A stretch of DNA of 5,314 nt from Deltaproteobacteria bacterium (GTDB lineage: Bacteria > Desulfobacterota > Desulfofervidia > Desulfofervidales > DG-60): contig JAGGTC010000157.1 in assembly GCA_021163945.1 (NCBI GenBank), forward strand, positions 1 to 5,314, written 5' to 3'. The notes below the pieces were generated by a model. The model saw only the letters and a program-made list of their open reading frames with translations. It did not search any database and was not told the origin of the DNA. Numbering within the stretch: the stretch's first letter is position 1; every line of letters begins with the position of its first letter. This document shows, in pieces, positions 1 to 5,314 of this stretch. Position numbers and translations under genes: made by a program.

Positions 1-2
1 GG

Positions 3-272
3 GCAACACTCCCTATTATTTTGGGGGAGAAACTGGCCATCAAAGTACTTTATTTAACCACTATAGGTATAATCATTATGACCTTTTTGTGCGTCTTATT
101 AAATGTATTCCCCAAGCTGGGATTGGCCTATGGCATAGTGCTAATCTTTTTCTTCTATTATCTTTTAAAGATAGGGAGAAGGGATATAGCACCAGGTATC
201 ATATCAGAGGCCACTATGGATGGCCAGCTTATATTTATGGGCATTATTAGCCTTTTGGGGAGAGTTATTTGA
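3..272 (+). CDS. UbiA-family membrane prenyltransferase, C-terminal part (5' truncated by window)
   Basis: The frame is open from the first complete codon of the window. The TTG at 21 is an internal leucine, so the gene starts outside the window. The 89 visible residues begin ATLPIILGEKLAIK. This resembles the segment just after the second Asp-rich motif of UbiA enzymes, usually of the form D..gD...G..TLP..lG...A. Two or three hydrophobic stretches follow (about residues 15-35, 38-55 and 76-88), with a short polar loop around GRRDIAPGIISEATMDGQ, as expected of the last helices of this integral membrane family. UbiA enzymes transfer a polyprenyl chain from its diphosphate to an acceptor such as an aromatic ring or a glycerol phosphate. 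The catalytic Asp motifs lie outside the window, so the acceptor cannot be named. The style is closer to geranylgeranylglyceryl-phosphate-type members than to MenA, but that is an impression. The stop overlaps the start of the next gene (TTGA). Confidence 0.72.
   Translation, partial: ATLPIILGEKLAIKVLYLTTIGIIIMTFLCVLLNVFPKLGLAYGIVLIFFFYYLLKIGRRDIAPGIISEATMDGQLIFMGIISLLGRVI
257..263 (+). promoter_or_regulatory. Ribosome binding site for the TTG-started small gene
   Basis: GGGGAGA lies inside the last codons of the upstream prenyltransferase gene, 5 nt before the TTG at 269. It supports TTG as the start, which matters because that frame contains no internal methionine codon. Confidence 0.6.
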
Positions 273-520
273 AGGTAATTCCATTTTCAAAAAGAAAAAA
301 TGATAAAGATAGGGCATGGGTAGAGGTATTCTTCACCCCTTTAGAGTATGAGGCCTATATCATTTATGGCCTGCTCAAGTCACGTGGGGTCCCTTGTCAT
401 ATCCAGCGTTTAAAACACCTGCCCCACCCTGTGGATCTTGGCCAATTGGGTGGATTTCACATCTTGGTACCCAGTATTTGGGAGAAGATAGCCAAGGGTA
501 TTATAGAAAATGCTGGTTAG
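269..520 (+). CDS. DUF2007-like small protein (putative signal-transducing family)
   Basis: This is an 83-residue soluble protein with no signal peptide or membrane segment. Residues 17-47 (WVEVFFTPLEYEAYIIYGLL followed by KSRGVPCHIQR) match the usual opening of the DUF2007 fold. In that family a strand and 'TPxExEAxxIxGLLxSxGIP' are followed by a second strand, and a hydrophobic strand (here FHILVPSIW, 63-71) and a final helix close the domain. Family members are about 70-90 residues, often called putative prokaryotic signal-transducing proteins, with no established biochemical role. The start is TTG, chosen because the frame has no other Met codon, a good Shine-Dalgarno precedes it, and TTG overlaps the upstream TGA by 4 nt. 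The 3' end overlaps the glycosyltransferase start by 11 nt. An accessory role to its two neighbours is inferred from position only. Confidence 0.72.
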   Translation: MKVIPFSKRKNDKDRAWVEVFFTPLEYEAYIIYGLLKSRGVPCHIQRLKHLPHPVDLGQLGGFHILVPSIWEKIAKGIIENAG

Positions 521-1337
521 TGTAATCATCCCTACATATAATAGGGCAAATTTTTTAAAGGAGGCCATAGATTCTGTATTAAATCAAGACTATAAAAATT
601 TTGAATTAATTGTAGTAGATGATGGCTCAACAGATGAAACTGCCTCTGTGCTCAAAGGATACTATGATAAAATAAAATATATTCGTATCCCCCATCAGGG
701 CGTAAGCAGGGCCAGGAATGTAGGTATTGAGCAAGCAAAAGGGGGGCTTATTGCATTTCTTGACTCTGATGACCTTTGGATGCCCAAGAAATTGAGTATA
801 CAAGTAGAATTCTTTAAAAAGCATCTTGATGCCCTGGTCTGTCAGACAGAGGAGATTTGGATAAGGAATGGGAGGAGGGTAAATCCAAAAAAGTACCACA
901 TAAAGCCATCAGGGATGATATTTGAGCAGTGTTTAAAAAGGTGCATGGTGAGCACCTCATCTGTTATGGTACGCAGGTCATTATTTGAATCAATTGGTGT
1001 GTTTGATGAATCATTTTATGTCTGTGAGGATTATGAAATTTGGCTCCGTGTCTCTGCAAGGTATCCCATCTATTTCCTAAAGGAGGCATTGGTGATAAAG
1101 AGGGGAGGGCACAGTGATCAACTCTCTAAGACACCTTGTCTGGACAAGTGGCGAATTAGTGCCATCGAAAAATTGTTAAGTAAAAACACCCTCTCCCCCT
1201 CCCAACGTCATCTGGCCATAAAGGAGATGACCTTAAAGTGCAATATCTATGGAAATGGTTGTATAAAAAGGGGAAGGTTAAAAGAAGGCCTTTATTACCT
1301 CAACCTCCCCAAAAAATATACTCAATCCCTACCTTAA
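510..1337 (+). CDS. Family 2 glycosyltransferase (GT-A fold)
   Basis: The product is a 275-residue soluble GT2 enzyme that should transfer a sugar from a nucleotide-sugar donor in the cytoplasm. The N-terminal strand is SVIIPTYNR (4-12). The nucleotide-binding VVDDGSTDET spans 35-44. GVSRARNVGI (64-73) and the metal-binding DXD-type motif AFLDSDDLW (82-90) follow. The acceptor-side half holds SSVMVRRSLFESIGVFDESF (150-169) and the catalytic-base motif ED-x-E-x-W (173-178), then GGHSDQLS (199-206). A short helical tail with KRGRLKEGLYYL (253-264) follows. No membrane helix is present. ATG at 510 is chosen because the conserved fold begins at the second codon. Only a weak AAGGG 11 nt upstream is visible, and the start lies within the preceding gene, so translational coupling is likely. 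Co-location with a prenyltransferase suggests a lipid-linked or envelope glycan acceptor, but donor and acceptor are unknown. Its end overlaps the opposing HIT gene by 9 bp. Confidence 0.93.
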   Translation: MLVSVIIPTYNRANFLKEAIDSVLNQDYKNFELIVVDDGSTDETASVLKGYYDKIKYIRIPHQGVSRARNVGIEQAKGGLIAFLDSDDLWMPKKLSIQVEFFKKHLDALVCQTEEIWIRNGRRVNPKKYHIKPSGMIFEQCLKRCMVSTSSVMVRRSLFESIGVFDESFYVCEDYEIWLRVSARYPIYFLKEALVIKRGGHSDQLSKTPCLDKWRISAIEKLLSKNTLSPSQRHLAIKEMTLKCNIYGNGCIKRGRLKEGLYYLNLPKKYTQSLP

Positions 1338-1742
1338 GGCGCCTTTTATCTTTTCGGCAGCAGCCTTGATCTTTTCCATATCGCCTGGGATCATCTCCCA
1401 AGAGACCTTTAGTGCATCACCTTCTCTTCTTGGGATAAGATGGACATGCAGGTGTGGTACCATCTGTCCGGCCAATCTGCCATTTAGTTGGACTACTGTA
1501 AGTGCCTCTGGTTTCAATGATTCTTTTATAGCCCTTGCTATCTTATGTGCTACCTCCATCACTGCCAATAGATCCTTTGCCTCGATCTCAAAAATATTTT
1601 CAGCGTGTTTCTTTGGTATGACCAAGGTATGGCCATCATTGATTGGATTGATGTCCATAAATGCCAGTACACTTTCATCCTCATAGACCTTCACTGCTGG
1701 TATCTCCCCTTTAACAATCTTACAAAAGATACAATCCCCCAT
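1329..1742 (-). CDS. HIT-family (histidine triad) nucleotide-binding hydrolase
   Basis: This 137-residue protein carries the histidine triad HLHVHLIP, with His97, His99 and His101; the last is next to the catalytic position in the family's H-x-H-x-H motif. Upstream of it, GQMVPH (92-97) matches the usual GQxVxHxH pattern. Residues DCIFCKIVKGEIPA (3-16) contain the CxxC pair (Cys4, Cys7), which together with His46 and His97 is the zinc site often seen in bacterial Hint/HinT-like members. DGHTLVIPKKH (36-46) is also typical. Family members are cytosolic purine nucleoside phosphoramidases or related nucleotide hydrolases; the physiological substrate is usually unknown. Length is normal for the family. 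The ATG is preceded by a perfect AGGAGG, with a 9 nt gap after prfB. It is the last gene of the minus-strand unit, and its final codons overlap the opposing glycosyltransferase gene. Confidence 0.95.
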   Translation of the reverse strand: MGDCIFCKIVKGEIPAVKVYEDESVLAFMDINPINDGHTLVIPKKHAENIFEIEAKDLLAVMEVAHKIARAIKESLKPEALTVVQLNGRLAGQMVPHLHVHLIPRREGDALKVSWEMIPGDMEKIKAAAEKIKGALR

Positions 1743-1747
1743 CTCTT

Positions 1748-1753
1748 CCTCCT
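1748..1753 (-). promoter_or_regulatory. Strong ribosome binding site of the HIT gene, overlapping the prfB stop
   Basis: On the minus strand AGGAGG sits 5 nt before the HIT-family ATG, and its first two bases are the last two of the prfB TAG stop (1752-1754). Ribosomes finishing prfB would therefore terminate on this site, which favours reinitiation or coupled expression. Confidence 0.8.
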
Positions 1754-2847
1754 AATCTCTGTGTTTCAATAAATATGCCTCAATAAACTCATCTATCTCC
1801 CCATCCAAAACGCCTTCTACCTCCTTTACCTCTATTTGGGTGCGGTGATCCCTTACCAATTTGTATGGATGCAAGATGTAAGACCTTATTTGATTCCCCC
1901 AGGCAATCTCCTTTTGTGTATTATAGATGGCCCTCTTTTTTTCCTCCCTTTTTTTCTTCTCTAAGTCATAGAGACGGGATCTCAAGATCATCAAGGCAAT
2001 TTCCTTATTCCTGTATTGGGACTTTTCGTTTTGACACTGAACAGAGATGCCTGTGGGCAGGTGTGTGATGCGTACGGCCGATTCTGTCTTATTCACATGC
2101 TGCCCCCCAGGGCCACTTGCCCTAAATGTCTCAATCCTCAAATCACTATCCTTTATTTCAATCTTGATCTCATCGCTTACCTGAGGGTATACAGATACGG
2201 CTGCAAAGGAGGTATGGCGACGTCCACTTACATCAAATGGAGAGATGCGAATTAGTCTGTGAATGCCACTCTCTGCCTTCAGGTAACCATAACTGTATTC
2301 ACCCTCTATCAAGAATGTCACATTTTTTATACCAGCCTCATCTCCATATAGGATATCCATTATTTTTGTGTGAAACTTCCTCCTCTCTGCCCACTTAATA
2401 TACATCCTCAAAAGCATCTCTGCCCAATCTTGGGCATCTGTCCCCCCAGCACCAGCATGGATCTCTACGATGGCATTGCACTTATCATCTGGGCTATTTA
2501 AAAGGGCATCTATCTGTAGCTTTTTTACCTCCTTTTTAAGACCCTTAAGGCCCTGCTCAACCTCTTTTAGGGCAAAGGCATCATCCTCTTCTAATGCCAA
2601 TTGAAAAAAGAACTCCAGCTCCTCTAATCTCTCCTTTTGTTTCCTCCAGGACTCGGTGATGTCCTCAAGTCTTCTCTTCTCTTGTAAAAGCCCCTTAAAC
2701 TCATCAATTTTTTTCCAGACCTGCTGTTTTGATAAGATCTTGTGTAGCTCTTTTAGTCTATTTTCCTTCCCCTCAATGTCAAAGATAGCCCCCTAATTGT
2801 TTTAGACAAGTGCTTAATGATTCTAAACCTTCTTTAATTTCTTCCAT
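1752..2847 (-). CDS. prfB: Peptide chain release factor 2 (RF2), with programmed +1 frameshift
   Basis: RF2 recognises UGA and UAA in the ribosomal A site and triggers hydrolysis of the finished peptide. The uninterrupted frame covers only 282 residues from an internal TTG at 2600 and lacks domain 1. The complete gene starts at ATG 2847 and reads 22 codons (MEEIKEGLESLSTCLKQLGG then YL) to an in-frame TGA at 2781-2779. It resumes in the +1 frame as DIEGKENRLKELHK, giving 364 residues, close to the 365 of E. coli RF2. In full numbering the anticodon-like SPF tripeptide is at 202-204 and the catalytic GGQ at 247-249, within SGPGGQHVNKTESAVRITH. EEDD and AGAGGTDAQDWAEML are typical of the domain 1/2 region. 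SPF rather than PxT separates it from RF1. The start overlaps the end of lnt by 25 nt and has its own strong GGGGGGA ribosome site 5 nt upstream. Expression is expected to be autoregulated: low RF2 slows termination at the UGA and favours the shift. Confidence 0.96.
2778..2794 (-). promoter_or_regulatory. Programmed +1 ribosomal frameshift site of prfB
   Basis: The minus strand reads AGGGGGCTATCTTTGAC. It contains an internal Shine-Dalgarno-like AGGGGG (2794-2789), the slippery CTT codon (2784-2782), the UGA stop (2781-2779) and the following C (2778) that makes UGAC, a weak termination context. This is the well-known RF2 autoregulatory element. Upstream zero-frame codons (LGGYL) and downstream +1 codons (DIEGK) both match RF2 proteins, so the shift is functional rather than a sequencing error. 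Confidence 0.95.
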
Positions 2848-4340
2848 AACAATCCCCCCAATTTCCAAAAACACTGAATAAATATAACACACAAACAGGA
2901 GATGGCCAAGATGTCTCCATGTTTTGTATAAAATGTCCTCTCCTTTAAAATAGGCAATTCTTCACAAAAATATCCACTAGTAAACAAGGATGACCTATTG
3001 ATTATCTCACCAGTAGGCTTAATAAATGCACTAAAGCCAGTATTTGCCGATCTGGCGATGCCCCTTCTGTTCTCTACCGCCCTTATTGCCAACATGGAGA
3101 GGTGCTGGTAAGGGGCGCTAGTCCTCCCAAACCAGGCATCATTAGTGATATTTACCAATAGCAGTGCACCTTGCTTTACTAATTTCCTACTCAATTCTGG
3201 AAAGATTCCCTCAAAGCAGATCAACACACCTAATGGATATCTAAAACCACTTAGTAACTTAATGGTCCCGGGGGAAAAGTCACCAATTATATTCACTACA
3301 TTTGGTAAAAAAGACAAAAGACGCCTGCAGGGGATATACTCTCCAAATGGCACCAAATGCACTTTATCATAATAAGACACAATTTTTCCTTCAAAATTGA
3401 CTAGGTAGGCACGATTAAAGTACTTGACAGTCCCCTCTTTTGATTTGTAGGCTGGACTCCCTAAAAGAAGGGGGATCTTTATCTGCTTGATTAGATTTAA
3501 AATACGTTTTTGATAAAGGGAAGGTTCTTGAAAGTAAAAGGGAATAGCGGTCTCTGGCCAAATGATAATCTCTGGCCTCCTCTTTACTGCCTCCTTTGTT
3601 AAACCCTCATATATCTCAATAGTCCTCTCTTGAAATGCCTTTTTCCATTTCTGTGATTGGTCTATGTTCCCCTGTATTACTGCCAATTTTATCTTTGGTT
3701 GTGAGGCCATAAGCATTGATAGGTTATTTATCTCTCTTTTTCCATAGGACAATACACCCCCCATAATTAATAATAGAAATACAATCCCTAGGATCCCCTT
3801 TTTGGGTGTGTATATAAATTGAAAAAAAGTGGCATTTGCCAGCATTAGCAAGAATGATAATAGATATACCCCTCCTATATCGGCTATTTGGATAAATTTA
3901 AGCCACTTGTATTGGGAGTATCCTAAAAGCTCCCAGGGAAAACCTGTAAGAAAATTGGCCCTTATATATTCCAATCCCACCCAAATAGCACTGGCAGTAA
4001 TAGGAAATAGCCAACTTTTCTTGTCCATACTCTGGACAAATAATGAGAATAAGGCAAAGTATAGACTTAGGTAAGTTACCAATAGCACTAGAAGAAAGAT
4101 GCCAGAAAGATAAGATAGCCCTCCATATTTGACAGTAGCATATACGATCCAATAGAGGAGGCCAAGGTATTGGACAGCCCCACAGAATAGCCCCAAATTA
4201 AAGGCCTTAGATAAACCTACGTTAGTTAAGGCAAAAAAGAGGGGGATAAAGGCTATCCAGGCCAGGGGATAAAATTTAAAGGGAGGAAAGATTAAGACAA
4301 GAAGGGATCCCGTTAAAAAGGCCAGTGCATATTTAGACAT
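2823..4340 (-). CDS. lnt: Apolipoprotein N-acyltransferase
   Basis: Lnt adds the third acyl chain, taken from a phospholipid, to the N-terminal cysteine of lipoproteins at the periplasmic face of the inner membrane. This is the last step of maturation before sorting. The 505 residues match the usual length (about 510). An N-terminal membrane domain has hydrophobic helices at roughly 5-40, 47-70, 76-103, 110-128, 155-176 and 183-200. It includes GFPWELLGYSQ (133-143), typical of the family. A nitrilase-like domain (about 216-460) follows, then a final helix near 474-491. The catalytic triad residues are visible: Glu263 in IIIWPETAIP, Lys326 in YDKVHLVPFGEYIP, and Cys375 in GVLICFEG. NDAWFG (400-405) is also a family hallmark. 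The start ATG shares its A with the stop of the upstream regulator (TAATG). No Shine-Dalgarno is evident, so translation is probably coupled. The 3' end overlaps prfB by 25 nt. Confidence 0.97.
   Translation of the reverse strand: MSKYALAFLTGSLLVLIFPPFKFYPLAWIAFIPLFFALTNVGLSKAFNLGLFCGAVQYLGLLYWIVYATVKYGGLSYLSGIFLLVLLVTYLSLYFALFSLFVQSMDKKSWLFPITASAIWVGLEYIRANFLTGFPWELLGYSQYKWLKFIQIADIGGVYLLSFLLMLANATFFQFIYTPKKGILGIVFLLLIMGGVLSYGKREINNLSMLMASQPKIKLAVIQGNIDQSQKWKKAFQERTIEIYEGLTKEAVKRRPEIIIWPETAIPFYFQEPSLYQKRILNLIKQIKIPLLLGSPAYKSKEGTVKYFNRAYLVNFEGKIVSYYDKVHLVPFGEYIPCRRLLSFLPNVVNIIGDFSPGTIKLLSGFRYPLGVLICFEGIFPELSRKLVKQGALLLVNITNDAWFGRTSAPYQHLSMLAIRAVENRRGIARSANTGFSAFIKPTGEIINRSSLFTSGYFCEELPILKERTFYTKHGDILAISCLCVIFIQCFWKLGGLLWKKLKKV
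2853..2859 (-). promoter_or_regulatory. Ribosome binding site deciding the prfB start
   Basis: GGGGGGA on the minus strand lies 5 nt before ATG 2847, inside the last codons of lnt (the GGLLW region). It supports 2847 as the true prfB start, upstream of the frameshift site. Confidence 0.75.
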
Positions 4341-5278
4341 TAACTAGGATAAAATAAGGCCTCTGTAGATATACCAAATATCTGAGCAAGCTTTTTTAAA
4401 TTTTTGTCCTTAGGAATGGATTTATTCTTTTCCCAGAGGTTAATAGTAATCCTTGCACACCCCATATGCCTTGCTAGTTCTGCCTGGGTCCACCCCTTAA
4501 GGCGTCTAAGCAGCCTTATCTTTTTTCCTACATCACCTTGACGATAGGCCCTACGATACTTAGAATCAAATGCCCGTGCAATGGCCTTTTCTAGTGTCTT
4601 TTTTGCAATCCTAACAATCTTTGCACATTCTGTATTTTTATCTTTGTAATAGAGTTGTTCTAGAAGCATGAAGGTCCTATAGGCTATATGTAGTGTGTCT
4701 TTGTATTCTCTATGCAGTTGCCTCTCAAGTTTACCTACGGGCAGCAATCGACCACTTTGATCCTTGCATAAAGGTGCAATATGCTCTTCCAGATACCGGT
4801 TTACCAAGCCTTCCCAATTAGGTGTGCAGAGGGTATGTGTAGCCTTTAGTATCTTTTGCCTAACTGCCTCCCTTGTCAAACCATAGCCCTTACCAATCTC
4901 ACTTAGTGTTTCTCCATAGAGATAGCGCCTAATGAAAAATACCCTTTCCTTCTCTGGAATTATTCGGGCCATTTCCTGAAGGATTTCACCAAATGGGGTC
5001 TTCATAAATTCTGCCTCTATCTCCCGCCAATTGTAAACAAATCGTGATAGCTTTTCCATTAAACTTTCAACGGATTTGTACCAGAGATTTCTAATGGCCA
5101 AGGCCTCCTTTACAGAGGTAGAGGCAAGGTTTCCTAGTGTTTTGATGTTTAACTCTGAACAAAGCTTTGCCTCACGTTCATTAAGCACTAAGCACTCTAC
5201 TGGGAAGTCCTTAAATTGAGAGAGCAATCTTGGATTTGTCTTTTCCCCTAAACTTGTAAATTCTGTTAGTCGTCCCAT
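4340..5278 (-). CDS. Multi-domain transcription regulator: alpha-CTD-like, sigma-70 region 4-like and XRE helix-turn-helix
   Basis: This 312-residue soluble protein shows three DNA-binding-type regions. Residues 26-80 resemble the RNA polymerase alpha-subunit C-terminal domain, with LNIKTLGNLASTSVKEALAI then RNLWYKSVESL giving the helix-hairpin-helix pattern. Residues about 100-150 resemble sigma-70 region 4: IPEKERVFFIRRYL, then GETLSEIGKGYGLTREAVRQ and KILKATHTL, close to the family's 'TLEEIG..fgvTRERIRQIe.KAL'. Residues 250-310 form an XRE-type HTH (KIRLLRRLKGWTQAELARHM followed by TINLWEKNKSIP and LAQIFGISTEALF). The 150-250 segment is helical-looking, basic and unrecognised. No sigma region 2 is present, so it is unlikely to be a complete sigma factor; a promoter-binding regulator that contacts polymerase or the -35 region is inferred. 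ATG 5278 is the first Met after an in-frame TAA at 5311-5309. No clear Shine-Dalgarno is visible. It opens the unit leading to lnt, prfB and the HIT gene. Confidence 0.88.
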   Translation of the reverse strand: MGRLTEFTSLGEKTNPRLLSQFKDFPVECLVLNEREAKLCSELNIKTLGNLASTSVKEALAIRNLWYKSVESLMEKLSRFVYNWREIEAEFMKTPFGEILQEMARIIPEKERVFFIRRYLYGETLSEIGKGYGLTREAVRQKILKATHTLCTPNWEGLVNRYLEEHIAPLCKDQSGRLLPVGKLERQLHREYKDTLHIAYRTFMLLEQLYYKDKNTECAKIVRIAKKTLEKAIARAFDSKYRRAYRQGDVGKKIRLLRRLKGWTQAELARHMGCARITINLWEKNKSIPKDKNLKKLAQIFGISTEALFYPS

Positions 5279-5290
5279 TTCAATTAAAAT

Positions 5291-5296
5291 ATAATA
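5291..5296 (-). promoter_or_regulatory. Possible -10 element (TATTAT) upstream of the regulator gene
   Basis: The 36 bases before ATG 5278 are very AT-rich on the minus strand, with an A8 tract and then TATTAT at 5296-5291. A -35 box at normal spacing would fall at or beyond the window edge and cannot be judged. If used, the transcript would begin only a few bases before the ATG, which would fit the missing Shine-Dalgarno. This is a weak call, because AT-rich leaders produce such hexamers by chance. Confidence 0.25.
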
Positions 5297-5314
5297 CTTT
5301 TTTTTGTCTTATGC

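Noticed and set aside
21..272. A small stand-alone 83-residue membrane protein starting at TTG 21
   Set aside because: The frame is open to the window edge, and the residues before the TTG (ATLPII) belong to a UbiA-family motif, so this is the end of a larger gene.
627..899. Minus-strand 90-codon open frame
   Set aside because: It lies wholly antisense to the glycosyltransferase motifs, shows no recognisable family pattern and is best explained as a shadow.
1336..1345. Palindrome AAGGCGCCTT followed by T-rich sequence at the convergent junction, considered as a bidirectional terminator
   Set aside because: It is a 10 bp perfect palindrome with no loop, so a hairpin would have only about three base pairs, and it encodes the C-terminal residues of the HIT protein.
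1366..1686. Plus-strand 106-codon open frame
   Set aside because: It is antisense to the HIT-family gene, which has clear family motifs and a strong ribosome site; the opposite frame gives a Ser/Ile-rich sequence without domain features.
1865..2255. Two overlapping plus-strand open frames (67 and 79 codons)
   Set aside because: Both are antisense to the conserved core of prfB and have no recognisable features.
1752..2600. RF2 read as a 282-residue protein starting at TTG 2600
   Set aside because: This would lack domain 1 of RF2. The sequence upstream continues in frame with RF2-like residues to the frameshift site, and a proper ATG with a ribosome site exists at 2847.
3145..4152. Several 75-84 codon open frames on both strands inside lnt
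   Set aside because: All overlap the lnt catalytic or membrane domains in other frames, and none resembles a known family.
1..5314. CRISPR arrays, tRNA or rRNA genes, insertion sequences, or long direct repeats
   Set aside because: None is visible by reading. The window is accounted for by coding sequence except for the last 36 bases, the 9 nt gap before the HIT gene and the start of the window.

Overview
The window is almost wholly coding. Its genes are tightly packed and read in two converging directions, in AT-rich, purine-biased DNA. The organism is a bacterium with an outer membrane, or with a lipoprotein pathway of that type, because it encodes a full-length apolipoprotein N-acyltransferase (Lnt) and a bacterial release factor 2 (prfB) with the classical programmed frameshift. 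The lnt-prfB neighbourhood, the low GC and the Lys/Ile-rich proteins would suit a Desulfobacterota-like lineage. That placement is inference only; there is no rRNA or other decisive marker here.

Left part, plus strand (1-1337): the 3' end of a UbiA-type membrane prenyltransferase, cut by the window edge, overlaps a small DUF2007-like protein with a TTG start. That gene in turn overlaps a family 2 glycosyltransferase. The overlaps (4 and 11 nt) indicate one transcription unit with coupled translation, probably acting on an isoprenoid or lipid-linked envelope component.

Right part, minus strand (5278 down to 1329): a four-gene unit made of a multi-domain transcription regulator, lnt, prfB and a HIT-family protein. 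The regulator appears to fuse an RNA polymerase alpha-CTD-like domain, a sigma-70 region 4-like domain and a C-terminal XRE-type helix-turn-helix. Its stop codon overlaps the lnt start (TAATG). The end of lnt overlaps the prfB start by 25 nt. The prfB stop lies inside the ribosome binding site of the HIT gene. The two units meet tail to tail with a 9 bp overlap of coding sequence and no evident terminator between them.

The most informative result of close reading concerns prfB. The uninterrupted frame gives only 282 residues from an internal TTG, but the true gene begins at 2847, reads 22 codons to an in-frame TGA, and shifts +1 at CTT-TGA-C to give a 364-residue RF2. The most unusual protein is the alpha-CTD/sigma4/XRE fusion at the right edge.
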